64,000 bases of DNA, from contig CAVRCG010000004.1 in NCBI GenBank assembly GCA_963719525.1, forward strand, positions 2,108,001 to 2,172,000, written 5' to 3'. The translations under genes and the position numbers were made by a program. The notes beneath the pieces are model-generated. The model saw only the letters and a list, made by a program, of their open reading frames with translations. It did no database searches and had not been told where the DNA came from. This document shows positions 53,170 through 62,548 of this stretch, piece by piece. The stretch's first letter is position 1. Each line of letters begins with the position of its first letter. This DNA comes from Bernardetia sp963719525. GTDB taxonomy: Bacteria > Bacteroidota > Bacteroidia > Cytophagales > Bernardetiaceae.

Positions 53170-54135
53170 TCAAATCTCATAAACCACCCTAACTTGATAT
53201 TGCGAAAAATGATGTTTTACTTTATCAAAATCCTTTGTAAATCCCAAAATAAAACCTCCTCCACCTGCACCACAAAGTTTCAAATAATAATCATCGGTTT
53301 GCAAACCATATTTCCAAAGTGGACGGTACAAAGACGGAATCATAGGCTGAAAATTCTTATATTGAAAATGAGATAAATCACTTAAATTCTTAAACATAGC
53401 TTCCAAATCATTCGCTAAAAAAGTCTTGATACATTTGTTATTTAACGGAATAAACTCATTCTGACACGCATCTGCAAATTCTTTATTCTTGCATTTTTCT
53501 AAAAAAAGATTTACTAACGGTTCAGTTCTTCGTGGTCTGCCTGTGTTTAGTAAAAATACGGCTCCTCTTGTGTTGTCATCTTTATCTTTGCTTGCTTCAA
53601 AATCTGGAATTTCTGTAACCTCAATATGTTGCTTGCTTTTTATTAATAAAGGCATATTCAAATAACAAATCAAAGGGTCAAAACCCGAACTTGCACCGTG
53701 AAAATGACTTTCCATTTTAGCAAAAACCTTCTTTAAATCAGTAATTTCCTCTGTCGTCGGAACTCCGTTTGCAATCGGTAATTTTTTGCGAGCATAACGC
53801 TGGTACATTGCAGCCGTCAATGAACCCGAACTCCCAACTCCAAAACCCTGTGGAATGGTAGATTCGAAAAACAGACCTTGCTCTAAATCAAAATCTAAGG
53901 AAGTAAAATCAAAAGAAATAGGAAAATCTTCCTCTTTTACAAGTTCTTTGAGATAATCAACAAAAGTTCGAAGCTCTTTATTTGACTGTAAAATCTTTGA
54001 AGAAACTTGTGTTACATTTTTGAAAATTAGTCTTCCCTGAAACAAATCATACGGAAGAGCAAGTCCCATGGCTTCGTGGATAATGCCGTACTCACCAAAA
54101 AGGAGTATTTTTGAGTTAAAAAAAGGAGATTTCAC
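53170..54135 (-). CDS. Mevalonate kinase-like GHMP kinase
   Basis: A 321-residue GHMP-superfamily kinase. It starts SKILLFGEYGIIHEAMGLAL (substrate-binding motif 1, 8-27), has the ATP loop QGFGVGSSGSLTAAM (96-110), HFHGASSGFDPLICYL and the C-terminal LCGAGGGGFILG motif. The LFGEY..IH start is characteristic of mevalonate kinases, which phosphorylate mevalonate at C5. The gene for diphosphomevalonate decarboxylase lies immediately upstream on the same strand, which strongly supports a mevalonate-pathway role. Phosphomevalonate kinase is not in the window. Confidence 0.87.
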   Translation of the reverse strand: MKSPFFNSKILLFGEYGIIHEAMGLALPYDLFQGRLIFKNVTQVSSKILQSNKELRTFVDYLKELVKEEDFPISFDFTSLDFDLEQGLFFESTIPQGFGVGSSGSLTAAMYQRYARKKLPIANGVPTTEEITDLKKVFAKMESHFHGASSGFDPLICYLNMPLLIKSKQHIEVTEIPDFEASKDKDDNTRGAVFLLNTGRPRRTEPLVNLFLEKCKNKEFADACQNEFIPLNNKCIKTFLANDLEAMFKNLSDLSHFQYKNFQPMIPSLYRPLWKYGLQTDDYYLKLCGAGGGGFILGFTKDFDKVKHHFSQYQVRVVYEI

Positions 54136-54234
54136 TATAAATTTAGAATTTAGAATTAATTACGAATACAATTACCACTAAGGCATAGAGAGAATAAACA
54201 GTTTCACAAGATAATGAAAAAGATTTTTTGTATC

Positions 54235-54267
54235 AACTGGTTACTGGTTACTATTTACTGGTAACTG
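54235..54267. repeat. ACTGGTTACT heptamer block at the mvaD 3' end
   Basis: Four degenerate 7-base units (actggtt, actggtt, actattt, actggta) overlap the final nine mvaD codons. The encoded DQLPV is identical to the repeat-derived DQLPV near the end of FolK. Confidence 0.7.
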
Positions 54268-55353
54268 ATCCTTTAGATATTTACCATTGACACAAAATGG
54301 TTTTAATTCATTTTCTATGAAATCAATACATTCTTTTTCATACTTTTTAGGGTACAAAACATGTACATTTGCACCTGCATCAAGCGTAAAACAAATGGGA
54401 ACGTTACTTTCTTGTCTATATTTCTGAATTTTTTTGATAATCGTTAGCGTTCCTGTTTCCATCAAAATAAAAGGAGGAGAACTACACATCATGAGTGCAT
54501 GCAAGACGAAAGCCTCATTTTCAACTACTTCAATAAACGTTTCTGTATCGCCTTTTTCCAAAGCAATTATCAATTTTTTTAAGTTCGAATGTGCTAGTTC
54601 GTAACGAGTTTCTGCAAAAGGATTATTTTCCATAAGCGCATGACCTGCACGACTAGAAACACTTTTTTCTTCTGCTGAAACAATCAAAATCGTATCTTGA
54701 TAATTCTGAAAAATGTCGTGAATGGGTAAAGAATACGGACTAGCAAACAAATCAGATGAGTTTTTGATAAATTCTGTTTTTCCCCACGTCGTAATCGGAA
54801 TGGTAGAATAGACAGAACGAGCAGCACTTCCAGAACCCAAACGAGCCAAAAAAGAAGCTTTATGATAAAATTCTTCTTCGTTTTGCAACGTATTCAAAAG
54901 AACTTTTTCCAACTCACACAAACACAACGCTAAAGCTGCCATACTAGAAGCTGAAGAAGCAATTCCAGCCGAATGAGGAAACGAATTTTTTGAGTAAATT
55001 TTGAAATGAACGAATCCTAAAAAGGGTTGAGTAGGCAAAAGACTTTCCAAGAATTTATGTATTTTTTGTTCAAACTTTTCATTTTTCTGTTCTTCAAACC
55101 AAAATTCTAAAGAAATTTCTGATTTTGATTCGTCTTCTGATTTTGATTTATACTCTAGTTTTGTTTCTGTAAAAGCGTTTGTAAGCGTAAAACTTAGCGA
55201 AGGATTATTGGGAAGCTGTACTCCGTGTTTGCCCCAATATTTTATAAGAGCGATATTTGACGGACTTTTGTGAGTAATTGTTCCTTGTTTTTCTTCTTTT
55301 GATAGGAGAGAAGTTTCTTTAAAAAAATTGGTGTCTGTTACAGAAAAATTCAT
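54241..55353 (-). CDS. mvaD: Diphosphomevalonate decarboxylase
   Basis: A GHMP-fold enzyme that makes isopentenyl diphosphate from mevalonate diphosphate with ATP. Motifs: SNIALIKYWGKHGVQLPNNP, SFTLTNAFTETKL, the phosphate loop HSAGIASSASSMAAL, RLGSGSAARSVYS and CFTLDAGANVHVLYP with the catalytic Asp. The frame extends to 55407, but the first 18 codons come from a short-repeat block, so the ATG at 55353 (MNFSVTDTNFF) is preferred, giving 370 residues. The C-terminal DQLPVNSNQ and stop also derive from a repeat of the ACTGGTTACT type. Paired with the mevalonate kinase-like gene. Confidence 0.92.
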   Translation of the reverse strand: MNFSVTDTNFFKETSLLSKEEKQGTITHKSPSNIALIKYWGKHGVQLPNNPSLSFTLTNAFTETKLEYKSKSEDESKSEISLEFWFEEQKNEKFEQKIHKFLESLLPTQPFLGFVHFKIYSKNSFPHSAGIASSASSMAALALCLCELEKVLLNTLQNEEEFYHKASFLARLGSGSAARSVYSTIPITTWGKTEFIKNSSDLFASPYSLPIHDIFQNYQDTILIVSAEEKSVSSRAGHALMENNPFAETRYELAHSNLKKLIIALEKGDTETFIEVVENEAFVLHALMMCSSPPFILMETGTLTIIKKIQKYRQESNVPICFTLDAGANVHVLYPKKYEKECIDFIENELKPFCVNGKYLKDQLPVNSNQ

Positions 55354-55407
55354 AGAAAATTGAAATAGTTGTAAGTGATAAGTTATTAGTGATAAGTGGA
55401 AATACAT

Positions 55408-55737
55408 CTATTCCTCAAAAACTAACTCAACAAAAGAACAAAGTTAATTATCAAAATGGATAAATGCTTTTTTTTAGTAAATGTTTTGAGAAAAATTATT
55501 CGTGCAATTTGAAGCACGTAAAAAACAAGTTGATAGATACTGTGTTGATACTTTATTGATTTATTTTGATTTTTCGAAATTTTAGATTTCTTGATTTTAA
55601 GGTTTGTGTTGTTTTTATAAGGTTTTGTTTATATTTCCGTTATAAAGCTATAAAATCTTGAAGGTAAAATTTTCAAAAACAAACGAGAGATAAACTCAAA
55701 TTATCTATACTACTCTATTTAATATTCGGTAAAACTT
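55408..55737. other. Divergent spacer without a gene
   Basis: About 330 bp of A/T-rich DNA between mvaD and the TPR gene. The mvaD side (55361-55404) holds a GTGATAAGT short-repeat block. The remainder has no ORF, and no clear promoter box was found. Confidence 0.4.
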
Positions 55738-57648
55738 ATGAACTATTTTTTTTGTGCTATAAACCATTTTGTTAGTTCAAAATTGTTTCAAACCTTATCT
55801 ATACTCCTTTTTTATTCATTTTTCTCTTTTGTTTCTGCTCAAACAGAAGAAAGAATTGAAGTAAGCGATAATGAAATAAGTGTAATGGAATTTGTTTTTG
55901 AGAAATCTAAATCGCCTACCCTAAAAGAAGACGAATTTCCGAAAAAAGCAATACAAATTTTATCAAAACATGAATCAATTACTTCATATAAATTAAAGTA
56001 CGATGTCGAAATTGCACTTAATTCTGAAAAGGAAGATAACTATACTATTACGTTTATTTCTAAAGAAGTAACTGAGGGAATGTATCGTAATTTTTCGATA
56101 GCAGATTATTTATTGCCAGAGCAAATTAGTTTTGATGTAACATGGGGACACAAAACAAAAGATGGAAAAACAGATAGCCGAACCATAAAAAAAGAATTTT
56201 CCAGAGTAGAGTTTGACATTAATCATAAAACAAGCGTTGATGTTTCGTTTCCACTTACAGCAGATTTTCGTCCTATTTTGATAGAAAATATTATATTTCA
56301 TTATGGAGATTTGCAGGAAAGAGGACTTTCTTCAAGAGTAAAATTAATTGATGAATATTATAACGAATCACAGAAAATAGAAGGCTTTTTAGTTGATTTG
56401 AATGCTATCCAAAAAGAGCAAGGAATTGAATCTAATTCTAAAAAAGGAGAGGAAGCAAAACAGAAATTACAGCCTATAGAAAATGCTATTCGCAAGCTAG
56501 ATGCCTACGCACAAGAACTTATTACTGAAGATGAAGACCCTGTAAAACTCCGTCAACAACTTAGCAAACTCAAAACATCTTATACTCAAACTCGTGCTAT
56601 GCTTTTTGCTGCAACAGCAGAATCAGAAAAAATTTGTCAAGAAGAATATCAGAAAGGAAAGCAGTTTTTGGAAGATGGAAAAGGTAATTCGGCTCAATTA
56701 GCTTTTAGTTCTGTCTTACAAAAGTGTCCTACGCATATTCCTTCGCTTATTCTTAGAGCGCAATTATTTTATCAAGAAGGAAATTTTGATAATGCTCGTC
56801 AAGACCTTTCACACCTTCCAAAAGGCAAAGAGCTAAATTCTGTTTTGGAGAAAGATAATGATTTACAGATTTTTATAGAAAGTGTTTATTTTGATTTATT
56901 TGCGTTTTTTATCCGAAAAGGAGATTATGCTTCCAAAAACTTAGAATTTGATGAAGCCTTTAGTTTTTTCTCTCAAGCAAAAGAAATATGTGAAGAAAAT
57001 CCGTTTCTACCAAATTGTAATGAGCAGCTTTTGCCACGATTAGAAAATGCCAAAAAAGACCAATTAGAATATTTAGATGCACAAATTAGAAATTCTTTGT
57101 ACGAAAATAATCTATCTGAAGCTGTTGGGTTTGTAGTAAAATCAAAAAATATTCTAACTATTTCAGGAAGTGAACAAGAACCAGAAGGAGAATTGAAAAA
57201 TCATGCTGACGTTCTGACACAGAAATTAGACAAGCGAATGAAGGATGCGATTATTATTCAAAATTGGGAAGAAGCTATTGAAGCCTTAGAGCTAAATGTA
57301 GGATTAAAAACAGGTCTTACTTATTCAGATTCTACTCTTTTTTGGAAAGAAGTAGGACAGAATATTGAGAAACAACAACAAAAAGATTTATTGATTTATG
57401 CGACAGCTCGTTACTCACAACTCAGTTTGCCCATCACAAATTCACTTTTGAAGCGTCTTATTCAAACCGATATTTCGAAAAATGAGTGGCAACAATTGGG
57501 TCAAGACATTGGCAAAAAAGATTATTACCTTCAACCAACTGCAAAACCAGAAGAAATTATTACAAAATATAGTTTGTTAAATCCTTCACTTGATAAAAAT
57601 TTTCAAAAAGGGTATTTTCAGGTTTGGAAAGAATTGGGGAAGGAATAG
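55738..57648 (+). CDS. Exported TPR/coiled-coil protein of unknown function
   Basis: A 636-residue protein with a signal peptide ending near SFVSAQTEE (residue 34). The N-terminal part (35-190) is beta-rich. A long helical/coiled-coil segment (about 205-310) contains IRKLDAYAQELITEDEDP, then several TPR-like helical hairpins (about 305-480, for example YQKGKQFLEDGKGNSAQLAF and EFDEAFSFFSQAKEICEE). No catalytic motif is seen. It probably acts as a periplasmic scaffold. A perfect terminator follows. Confidence 0.75.
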   Translation: MNYFFCAINHFVSSKLFQTLSILLFYSFFSFVSAQTEERIEVSDNEISVMEFVFEKSKSPTLKEDEFPKKAIQILSKHESITSYKLKYDVEIALNSEKEDNYTITFISKEVTEGMYRNFSIADYLLPEQISFDVTWGHKTKDGKTDSRTIKKEFSRVEFDINHKTSVDVSFPLTADFRPILIENIIFHYGDLQERGLSSRVKLIDEYYNESQKIEGFLVDLNAIQKEQGIESNSKKGEEAKQKLQPIENAIRKLDAYAQELITEDEDPVKLRQQLSKLKTSYTQTRAMLFAATAESEKICQEEYQKGKQFLEDGKGNSAQLAFSSVLQKCPTHIPSLILRAQLFYQEGNFDNARQDLSHLPKGKELNSVLEKDNDLQIFIESVYFDLFAFFIRKGDYASKNLEFDEAFSFFSQAKEICEENPFLPNCNEQLLPRLENAKKDQLEYLDAQIRNSLYENNLSEAVGFVVKSKNILTISGSEQEPEGELKNHADVLTQKLDKRMKDAIIIQNWEEAIEALELNVGLKTGLTYSDSTLFWKEVGQNIEKQQQKDLLIYATARYSQLSLPITNSLLKRLIQTDISKNEWQQLGQDIGKKDYYLQPTAKPEEIITKYSLLNPSLDKNFQKGYFQVWKELGKE

Positions 57649-57669
57649 CACTTTTAACGAACGGTTTTT

Positions 57670-57708
57670 AACGAACGGTTCGCTTTAAGCGAACCGTTCG
57701 TTTTTTTG
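57670..57708 (+). terminator. Perfect 16-bp terminator hairpin
   Basis: AACGAACGGTTCGCTT and its exact inverse AAGCGAACCGTTCGTT are adjacent without spacer, followed by T7. A further half copy (aacgaacggttttt) lies just upstream at 57657. It follows the TPR gene. Confidence 0.85.
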
Positions 57709-57715
57709 TTTTTAT

Positions 57716-58861
57716 TTACAATCTACTCAACTTCTCAACAGCTTTCTCCAACGTTTCATTATTTTTAGCAAAACAAAGACGTAGAATTTTAGTAGAATTA
57801 TCGTTCTCATTTTGATAAAAAGGAGAAATTGGAATTGTGGCAACACTTATCCTTTCGGTTAAATAAATAGCAAAATCGGTATCTTTTTGGTCGGAGATTT
57901 TGGAATAATCTATAAGTTGAAAATACGTTCCTTGTGTTGGAGTGAAACTAAAATTGGTTTGAGTGAGCAGACTACATAAATAATCTCTTTTTTCCTGATA
58001 AAAATCGGCTAAATGAATATAATTTTCCTCATTTTTTAGAAATTCTGACAAAGCAACTTGAATTGGCGTAACGGTACTGAAGGTAATATATTGATGAATT
58101 TTGCGAAGCTCTGCCGTTAATTTTTTTGGAGCAACCACATAACCCACTTTCCAACCTGTTGCATGAAAAGTTTTGCCAAACGAAAAGACAGCAAGCGAAC
58201 GTTTTCTAAGGTTTGGATAAGAAAGCACGCTTTCATGTTTTTGACTATCAAAAATCAAATGTTCATACACCTCATCACTAATTACCAAAATCTGACTTCC
58301 CTCTAAAAGTGAATCTAGTTTTTGTAAATCTTCTTTTGTCCAAATTGTACCTGTTGGATTGTGTGGCGTATTGAAAATTATCAAACGAGTTTGAGGAGAA
58401 ATAAGTCGTTTTAAATGGTCAAAATCGGGTCTAAAATCTGGTTCAGTCAGAGAAACACGTCTTACAATTCCTCCCTGAAGTTCGATCGCAGGAACATACA
58501 AATCATACGCAGGTTCGAAAATAATTACTTCATCATTCTCTCTTACTGTTGCAGCAATGGCAGCAAAAATTCCTTCCGATGCACCAGAGAGAACAGTAAT
58601 TTCTGTATCTGGATTTGGATAAACGCCATACATTTTTTCTATTTTTTGAGCAATTTGTTCACGCAACGGCATAAAACCAGCCATGGGAGCATACTGATTA
58701 AAATTATTGTTCATCGCCTTTGTAACTTCTTTTATAAGATTTTCATTGACTTTAAAGTCTGGAAAACCTTGAGAAAGATTAATGGCGTTGTGCTTTTGTG
58801 CAAGCGCAGACATAACCGAAAAAATAGTTGTGCTTACTTTTGGAAGTTTTGTTGTAATCAA
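57716..58861 (-). CDS. PLP-dependent aminotransferase (YbdL/methionine aminotransferase-like)
   Basis: A 381-residue fold-type I aminotransferase. It begins SALAQKHNAINLSQGFPDF (the N-terminal substrate arm), has YAPMAGFMPLREQIAQKI, PHNPTGTIW, SDEVYEHLIFD (Asp binding the PLP nitrogen) and the PLP Lys in SFGKTFHATGWKVGY. The combination NLSQGFPDF..YAPMAG matches the KAT/YbdL group that prefers methionine or aromatic residues and 2-oxo acids. No pathway genes are adjacent; the SAM-dependent methyltransferase upstream is not obviously linked. Confidence 0.9.
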   Translation of the reverse strand: MITTKLPKVSTTIFSVMSALAQKHNAINLSQGFPDFKVNENLIKEVTKAMNNNFNQYAPMAGFMPLREQIAQKIEKMYGVYPNPDTEITVLSGASEGIFAAIAATVRENDEVIIFEPAYDLYVPAIELQGGIVRRVSLTEPDFRPDFDHLKRLISPQTRLIIFNTPHNPTGTIWTKEDLQKLDSLLEGSQILVISDEVYEHLIFDSQKHESVLSYPNLRKRSLAVFSFGKTFHATGWKVGYVVAPKKLTAELRKIHQYITFSTVTPIQVALSEFLKNEENYIHLADFYQEKRDYLCSLLTQTNFSFTPTQGTYFQLIDYSKISDQKDTDFAIYLTERISVATIPISPFYQNENDNSTKILRLCFAKNNETLEKAVEKLSRL

Positions 58862-58918
58862 GTTTTAGGGAATGGGGAATGGAAATTAGGGAATAGAGAA
58901 AAGAAAGATAAAAAAAAA

Positions 58919-59560
58919 CTAATTCTCAAAAATATAAAAAACCCTGTCCAAACCAGTTACAGATTGATATTTTATCATTTCTAAGGATTTGTAATGACAC
59001 GATTCTTTTATTAGGTGCATATCTTCCTCGTAAGGCATATAAGCGTCAAGCGTTCCCCAATCCATTTCCACACGAATGTAATGTTTGTTGATTTTCATTC
59101 CGACAAACTTAATTTTGTCTTGTGGAGCTTCTACAAATAGTTTTCCACCTGTTTTGAGGTATTTTCTAATTTTGCAAATAGAATCTCGCTGTTGTTCGAG
59201 GTTTTGTTCTAATATTCCAGACCAAAGCCACAAAACGGCATCTACTTTTTCAGGTAAGTTTAAGTCGTCGATATCTTGATGAAGCATAAACAAATTCTCA
59301 TTTTTATACTCTCTTTCCATATGATTTACAAAAGATTCTACTCTTTCGATACCATAAATTTTACCTTCAAAACCACGTTCTAAAAGCTGATCAACGGCTC
59401 TTCCATAGCCTACTCCTAGCTCTGCAATAGCTTTACAGTCTTTTATTTGAGGATAAATTTGGTCAATATCCACACCTGTATCAAATCCTGTAACGCCTGC
59501 AAGTTCTTTGAATTTTTCTATCTGAATATTTCTATAAAAATCAATGTTGGCTAATGTCAT
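58919..59560 (-). CDS. Class I SAM-dependent methyltransferase
   Basis: A 213-residue methyltransferase with the SAM glycine motif AIAELGVGYGRAVDQLLERG (about 43-62), the acidic ribose-binding YGIERVESF, and VDAVLWLWSGILEQN as post-motif II. The C-terminal half (KTGGKLFVEAPQDKIKF and MDWGTLDAYMPYEED) is the substrate side and gives no clue to the substrate. The start ATG gives TLANIDFYRNIQIEKFKEL as an N-terminal helix. Confidence 0.85.
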   Translation of the reverse strand: MTLANIDFYRNIQIEKFKELAGVTGFDTGVDIDQIYPQIKDCKAIAELGVGYGRAVDQLLERGFEGKIYGIERVESFVNHMEREYKNENLFMLHQDIDDLNLPEKVDAVLWLWSGILEQNLEQQRDSICKIRKYLKTGGKLFVEAPQDKIKFVGMKINKHYIRVEMDWGTLDAYMPYEEDMHLIKESCHYKSLEMIKYQSVTGLDRVFYIFEN

Positions 59561-59704
59561 AATTGCATCTTGAAGTAAAAAAATAGACTAATTAGTATAA
59601 AGCAGTATAAAAGCAGTACAATGGAATAGCAAATTTAGTATTAAAAATGAGAATATGTTAATTTTCTATTGAATTTCTACTAAAATTACTAGACAGAGTA
59701 CAAG

Positions 59705-61063
59705 TTACTTCGCTTTTTTGTCTTTTGCAATTCTGACAGTACTTTCGTCTTCCAAAGTTTTCGAAATGGCATTATAAGGAGCGACAACTACCTGCTGTCC
59801 TTCTTCTAATCCACTCAAAATTTCTATATTATCAAAATCACTCATTCCAGTTTTTACTTGAATCATCTTTACTTTATTATCTCCATCTTTTACAAAAATT
59901 ACTTCTTTCATTTTATCCTCTTCGTTTTTTCCGTTTTGAGGAGTTTCTTTTTTAGGTTTTCCTCGTGGAGAATCTTCATTATTTTCTATTTCTTCATTAT
60001 TATACTTGCTATTTCTGACCGTAACGGCAGCCAAAGGAACAGCCAGCGCATTATTTTTTCGGTTGGTAATAATCTCAACACTTGCAGTCATACCGGGTAA
60101 AAACGGAAATTTTCTTTTTTCTAATAATTCTTTATACGAACCTCTGTTCATTCTAATTTTTACTTCAAACTCCGTAACTGCATCAGCCGTAACCGTTTGT
60201 AGATTATTAGCAGATCTTGAAATATAAGTAACAATTCCTATAAATTTTTGGTCTGGATACGCATCTACTTCCACATAAGCCGTATCATTCATTTCAATTC
60301 TGATAATATCATTTTCATTTACATTTACTCTCACTTCCATATTTTTAAATTCTGCAATACGTAAAAGTTCTGTTCCTGTCATTTGTACAGTTCCCACAAC
60401 ACGCTCGCCTTGTTCTACTTTTAGAGAAGAAATAATTCCACTTTGAGGAGCAAAAATATTGGTTAAAGATAAATTTGCTTGCGCTTCTTCTAGTGTTGCT
60501 CTAGCACCTTGAAGTGAATATCTGGCACTTTCAACAGTTTTTTCGGCAGCTTTAAGTTCTGACTCAGCTACTTTGAAGGTCGCTTCGGCAGCTTGAAAAT
60601 CTTGTAGAGAAATTATTTTGTCGTCGTAGAGTTTTTGTTGTCTTCCAAAATCTGCTTTTGCTCTAAAATATTGTGCTTTTGATTGTTGCAATCTTGCGTT
60701 GGCTTGTTCGATGTTTGCGCCTTGAGAACCCAAAGAGGCACGAGTTCTATCAACGGCAGTTTGATAAGTATCTGGACGGATTTTCAAAAGTAATTGTCCT
60801 TCTTTTACAGAATCGCCTTCTTTTACCAAAAGTTCAGTAATTTCTCCTGATACATCTGGCGATAATTTTACTTCTACTTCTGGATAAATTTTTCCTGATG
60901 CGCTTACTCTTTCGATAATTTGAGTGCGTTTGACAGGAGAAAATTCTACTTCAATTCCGTCTTTTGCGCCAAACCAACCCATTTTTTTTCCTGTTATGCC
61001 CAAAACTACAAGCAAGACGACAACACCAATAATGATAAAAATATTTTTATTAGACATATACAA
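59705..61063 (-). CDS. Efflux periplasmic adaptor (HlyD/MacA-like membrane fusion protein)
   Basis: A 452-residue adaptor anchored by one N-terminal helix (about 5-24, FIIIGVVVLLVVLGI). It has the lipoyl half-motifs (VSASGKIYPEVEVKLSPDVS; LLVKEGDSVKEGQLLLKI), a long coiled-coil hairpin (about 110-205), a beta-barrel (VRVNVNENDIIRIEMNDTAY) and a membrane-proximal domain. A Lys/Glu-rich insert (NEEIENNEDSPRGKPKKE) interrupts the last domain. Such adaptors connect an inner-membrane ABC (MacB) or RND pump to a TolC-like channel; neither is adjacent on the same strand, so its partner is unknown. Confidence 0.88.
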   Translation of the reverse strand: MYMSNKNIFIIIGVVVLLVVLGITGKKMGWFGAKDGIEVEFSPVKRTQIIERVSASGKIYPEVEVKLSPDVSGEITELLVKEGDSVKEGQLLLKIRPDTYQTAVDRTRASLGSQGANIEQANARLQQSKAQYFRAKADFGRQQKLYDDKIISLQDFQAAEATFKVAESELKAAEKTVESARYSLQGARATLEEAQANLSLTNIFAPQSGIISSLKVEQGERVVGTVQMTGTELLRIAEFKNMEVRVNVNENDIIRIEMNDTAYVEVDAYPDQKFIGIVTYISRSANNLQTVTADAVTEFEVKIRMNRGSYKELLEKRKFPFLPGMTASVEIITNRKNNALAVPLAAVTVRNSKYNNEEIENNEDSPRGKPKKETPQNGKNEEDKMKEVIFVKDGDNKVKMIQVKTGMSDFDNIEILSGLEEGQQVVVAPYNAISKTLEDESTVRIAKDKKAK

Positions 61064-61330
61064 AGTTAGAATTTAGAAAGTAGAATTTAGAATGAAATAC
61101 AGCTTTTTACGAAACTGCTAAAAATAGAATGAATTAACGGTTCGGCAAGTGAGTTGTTTAATTTCTTGAAAAATTACAGTAGATTTTACTTATTTTTTTT
61201 CTTAAGTCTGGTTTTTATATAAATTCTTAACAATAGAATTGCAAAACCTCCAAAAATGGCTAATTTTGTTCTATCAAAAAATAAATAGCTAGTTTGACTG
61301 ATCAAACTTAAAATTTCTACAAAACAAGAT

Positions 61331-62320
61331 ATGAGTCAAAAAACAACTTTACGCCAATTTCTCAAAAATAACGAAGCAAATCTTCCTGCTCCAGTTTCCG
61401 AATTAGACCATTTATTACATTCAATTGCTCGCACAGCCAAAACGGTTCACGGTCATGTTACTCGTGCTGCCATTACGGATTTGTACGGAACAGCAGGGTC
61501 GAGCAATGTACAGGGCGAAGAACAGCAAAAATTAGATGTACTTGCAAACACACTTTTTATTACTGCTTTTAGAGAAAGTAATTTGGTTTGTGTAGTGGGT
61601 TCGGAAGAAGAAGAAGAGATTATTTTGATGGATAATAATGATGCTGAATATGTAGTGGCGATGGACCCTTTAGATGGCTCTTCAAATATTGATGTTAATG
61701 TTTCGATAGGAACTATTTTTTCAGTTTTCAAACGCACTTCTGAAAAAGGAACAAAGCCAAAAGTAGAAGATGTTTTGCAAAAGGGAACGGAACAGCTCAT
61801 TGGAGGATATGTTTTGTATGGAACAGCAACGGCACTCGTTTTCACAACAGGAAATGGAGTTCATATTTTTACGTATGACCCAAAAGGAGGAGAGTTTTTG
61901 CTTACGCATACAAACATTCAAATTGTAAAAGATAGTCAGACTTATTCGTGTAATGAAGGTGGAGTTTTAGGTTTTACAGAAGGCGTAAAAAAATATCTTG
62001 ATTTTTGCAAAGAGGCAGGCGAATACAAAGCTCGTTATATTGGTTCGCTAGTAGCAGATTTTCATCGAAATATGCTCAAAGGTGGAATTTTTATCTATCC
62101 AAGCACACAGAAAATACCAAAAGGAAAGTTGCGTTTGTTATATGAATGTAATCCTTTGGCGTTTATTGCCGAACAAGCAGGTGGAAAAGCGTATGACGGG
62201 CGTGTTCGTATAATGGAAATCGAACCTGATTCGTTGCATCAACGAACTACCTATTATGTCGGTTCTGCAAATATGGTCGATAAGGCGTTGGAGTTGATAA
62301 ATACTCATGAACCAGTTTAG
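61331..62320 (+). CDS. fbp: Class I fructose-1,6-bisphosphatase
   Basis: A 329-residue FBPase I, removing the 1-phosphate from fructose-1,6-bisphosphate in gluconeogenesis. Motifs: GSEEEEEIILMDNND, the metal signature AMDPLDGSSNIDVNVSIGT, YIGSLVADFHRNMLKGGIF (substrate binding) and LLYECNPLAFIAEQAGGKAY. Length and motifs are complete. A terminator follows the stop codon. A single gene. Confidence 0.95.
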   Translation: MSQKTTLRQFLKNNEANLPAPVSELDHLLHSIARTAKTVHGHVTRAAITDLYGTAGSSNVQGEEQQKLDVLANTLFITAFRESNLVCVVGSEEEEEIILMDNNDAEYVVAMDPLDGSSNIDVNVSIGTIFSVFKRTSEKGTKPKVEDVLQKGTEQLIGGYVLYGTATALVFTTGNGVHIFTYDPKGGEFLLTHTNIQIVKDSQTYSCNEGGVLGFTEGVKKYLDFCKEAGEYKARYIGSLVADFHRNMLKGGIFIYPSTQKIPKGKLRLLYECNPLAFIAEQAGGKAYDGRVRIMEIEPDSLHQRTTYYVGSANMVDKALELINTHEPV

Positions 62321-62357
62321 ATTTTAGAATATTCTACCTTTTAAAAGTCAGTTTTAT

Positions 62358-62398
62358 ATAATGCTGTCGTTACTAATTAGTGATGATAGCATTTTTTG
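62358..62398 (+). terminator. fbp terminator
   Basis: AATGCTGTC and GATAGCATT pair (one G-U) around an A/T loop and are followed by T6, about 40 bp after the fbp stop. Confidence 0.7.
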
Positions 62399-62548
62399 TT
62401 TAGAAAGACATAATTAAAAAAGTCAGTTTTATTAAAAAATGCTTCATCTGTTCCCTTGTATTTTTCGTAAAGATTGAAAAAAAGAGTTTTAATTTATCTA
62501 AAAAAATACGTACTTTCCTAAAACTACGAATCATCAAACGCTTTACTT

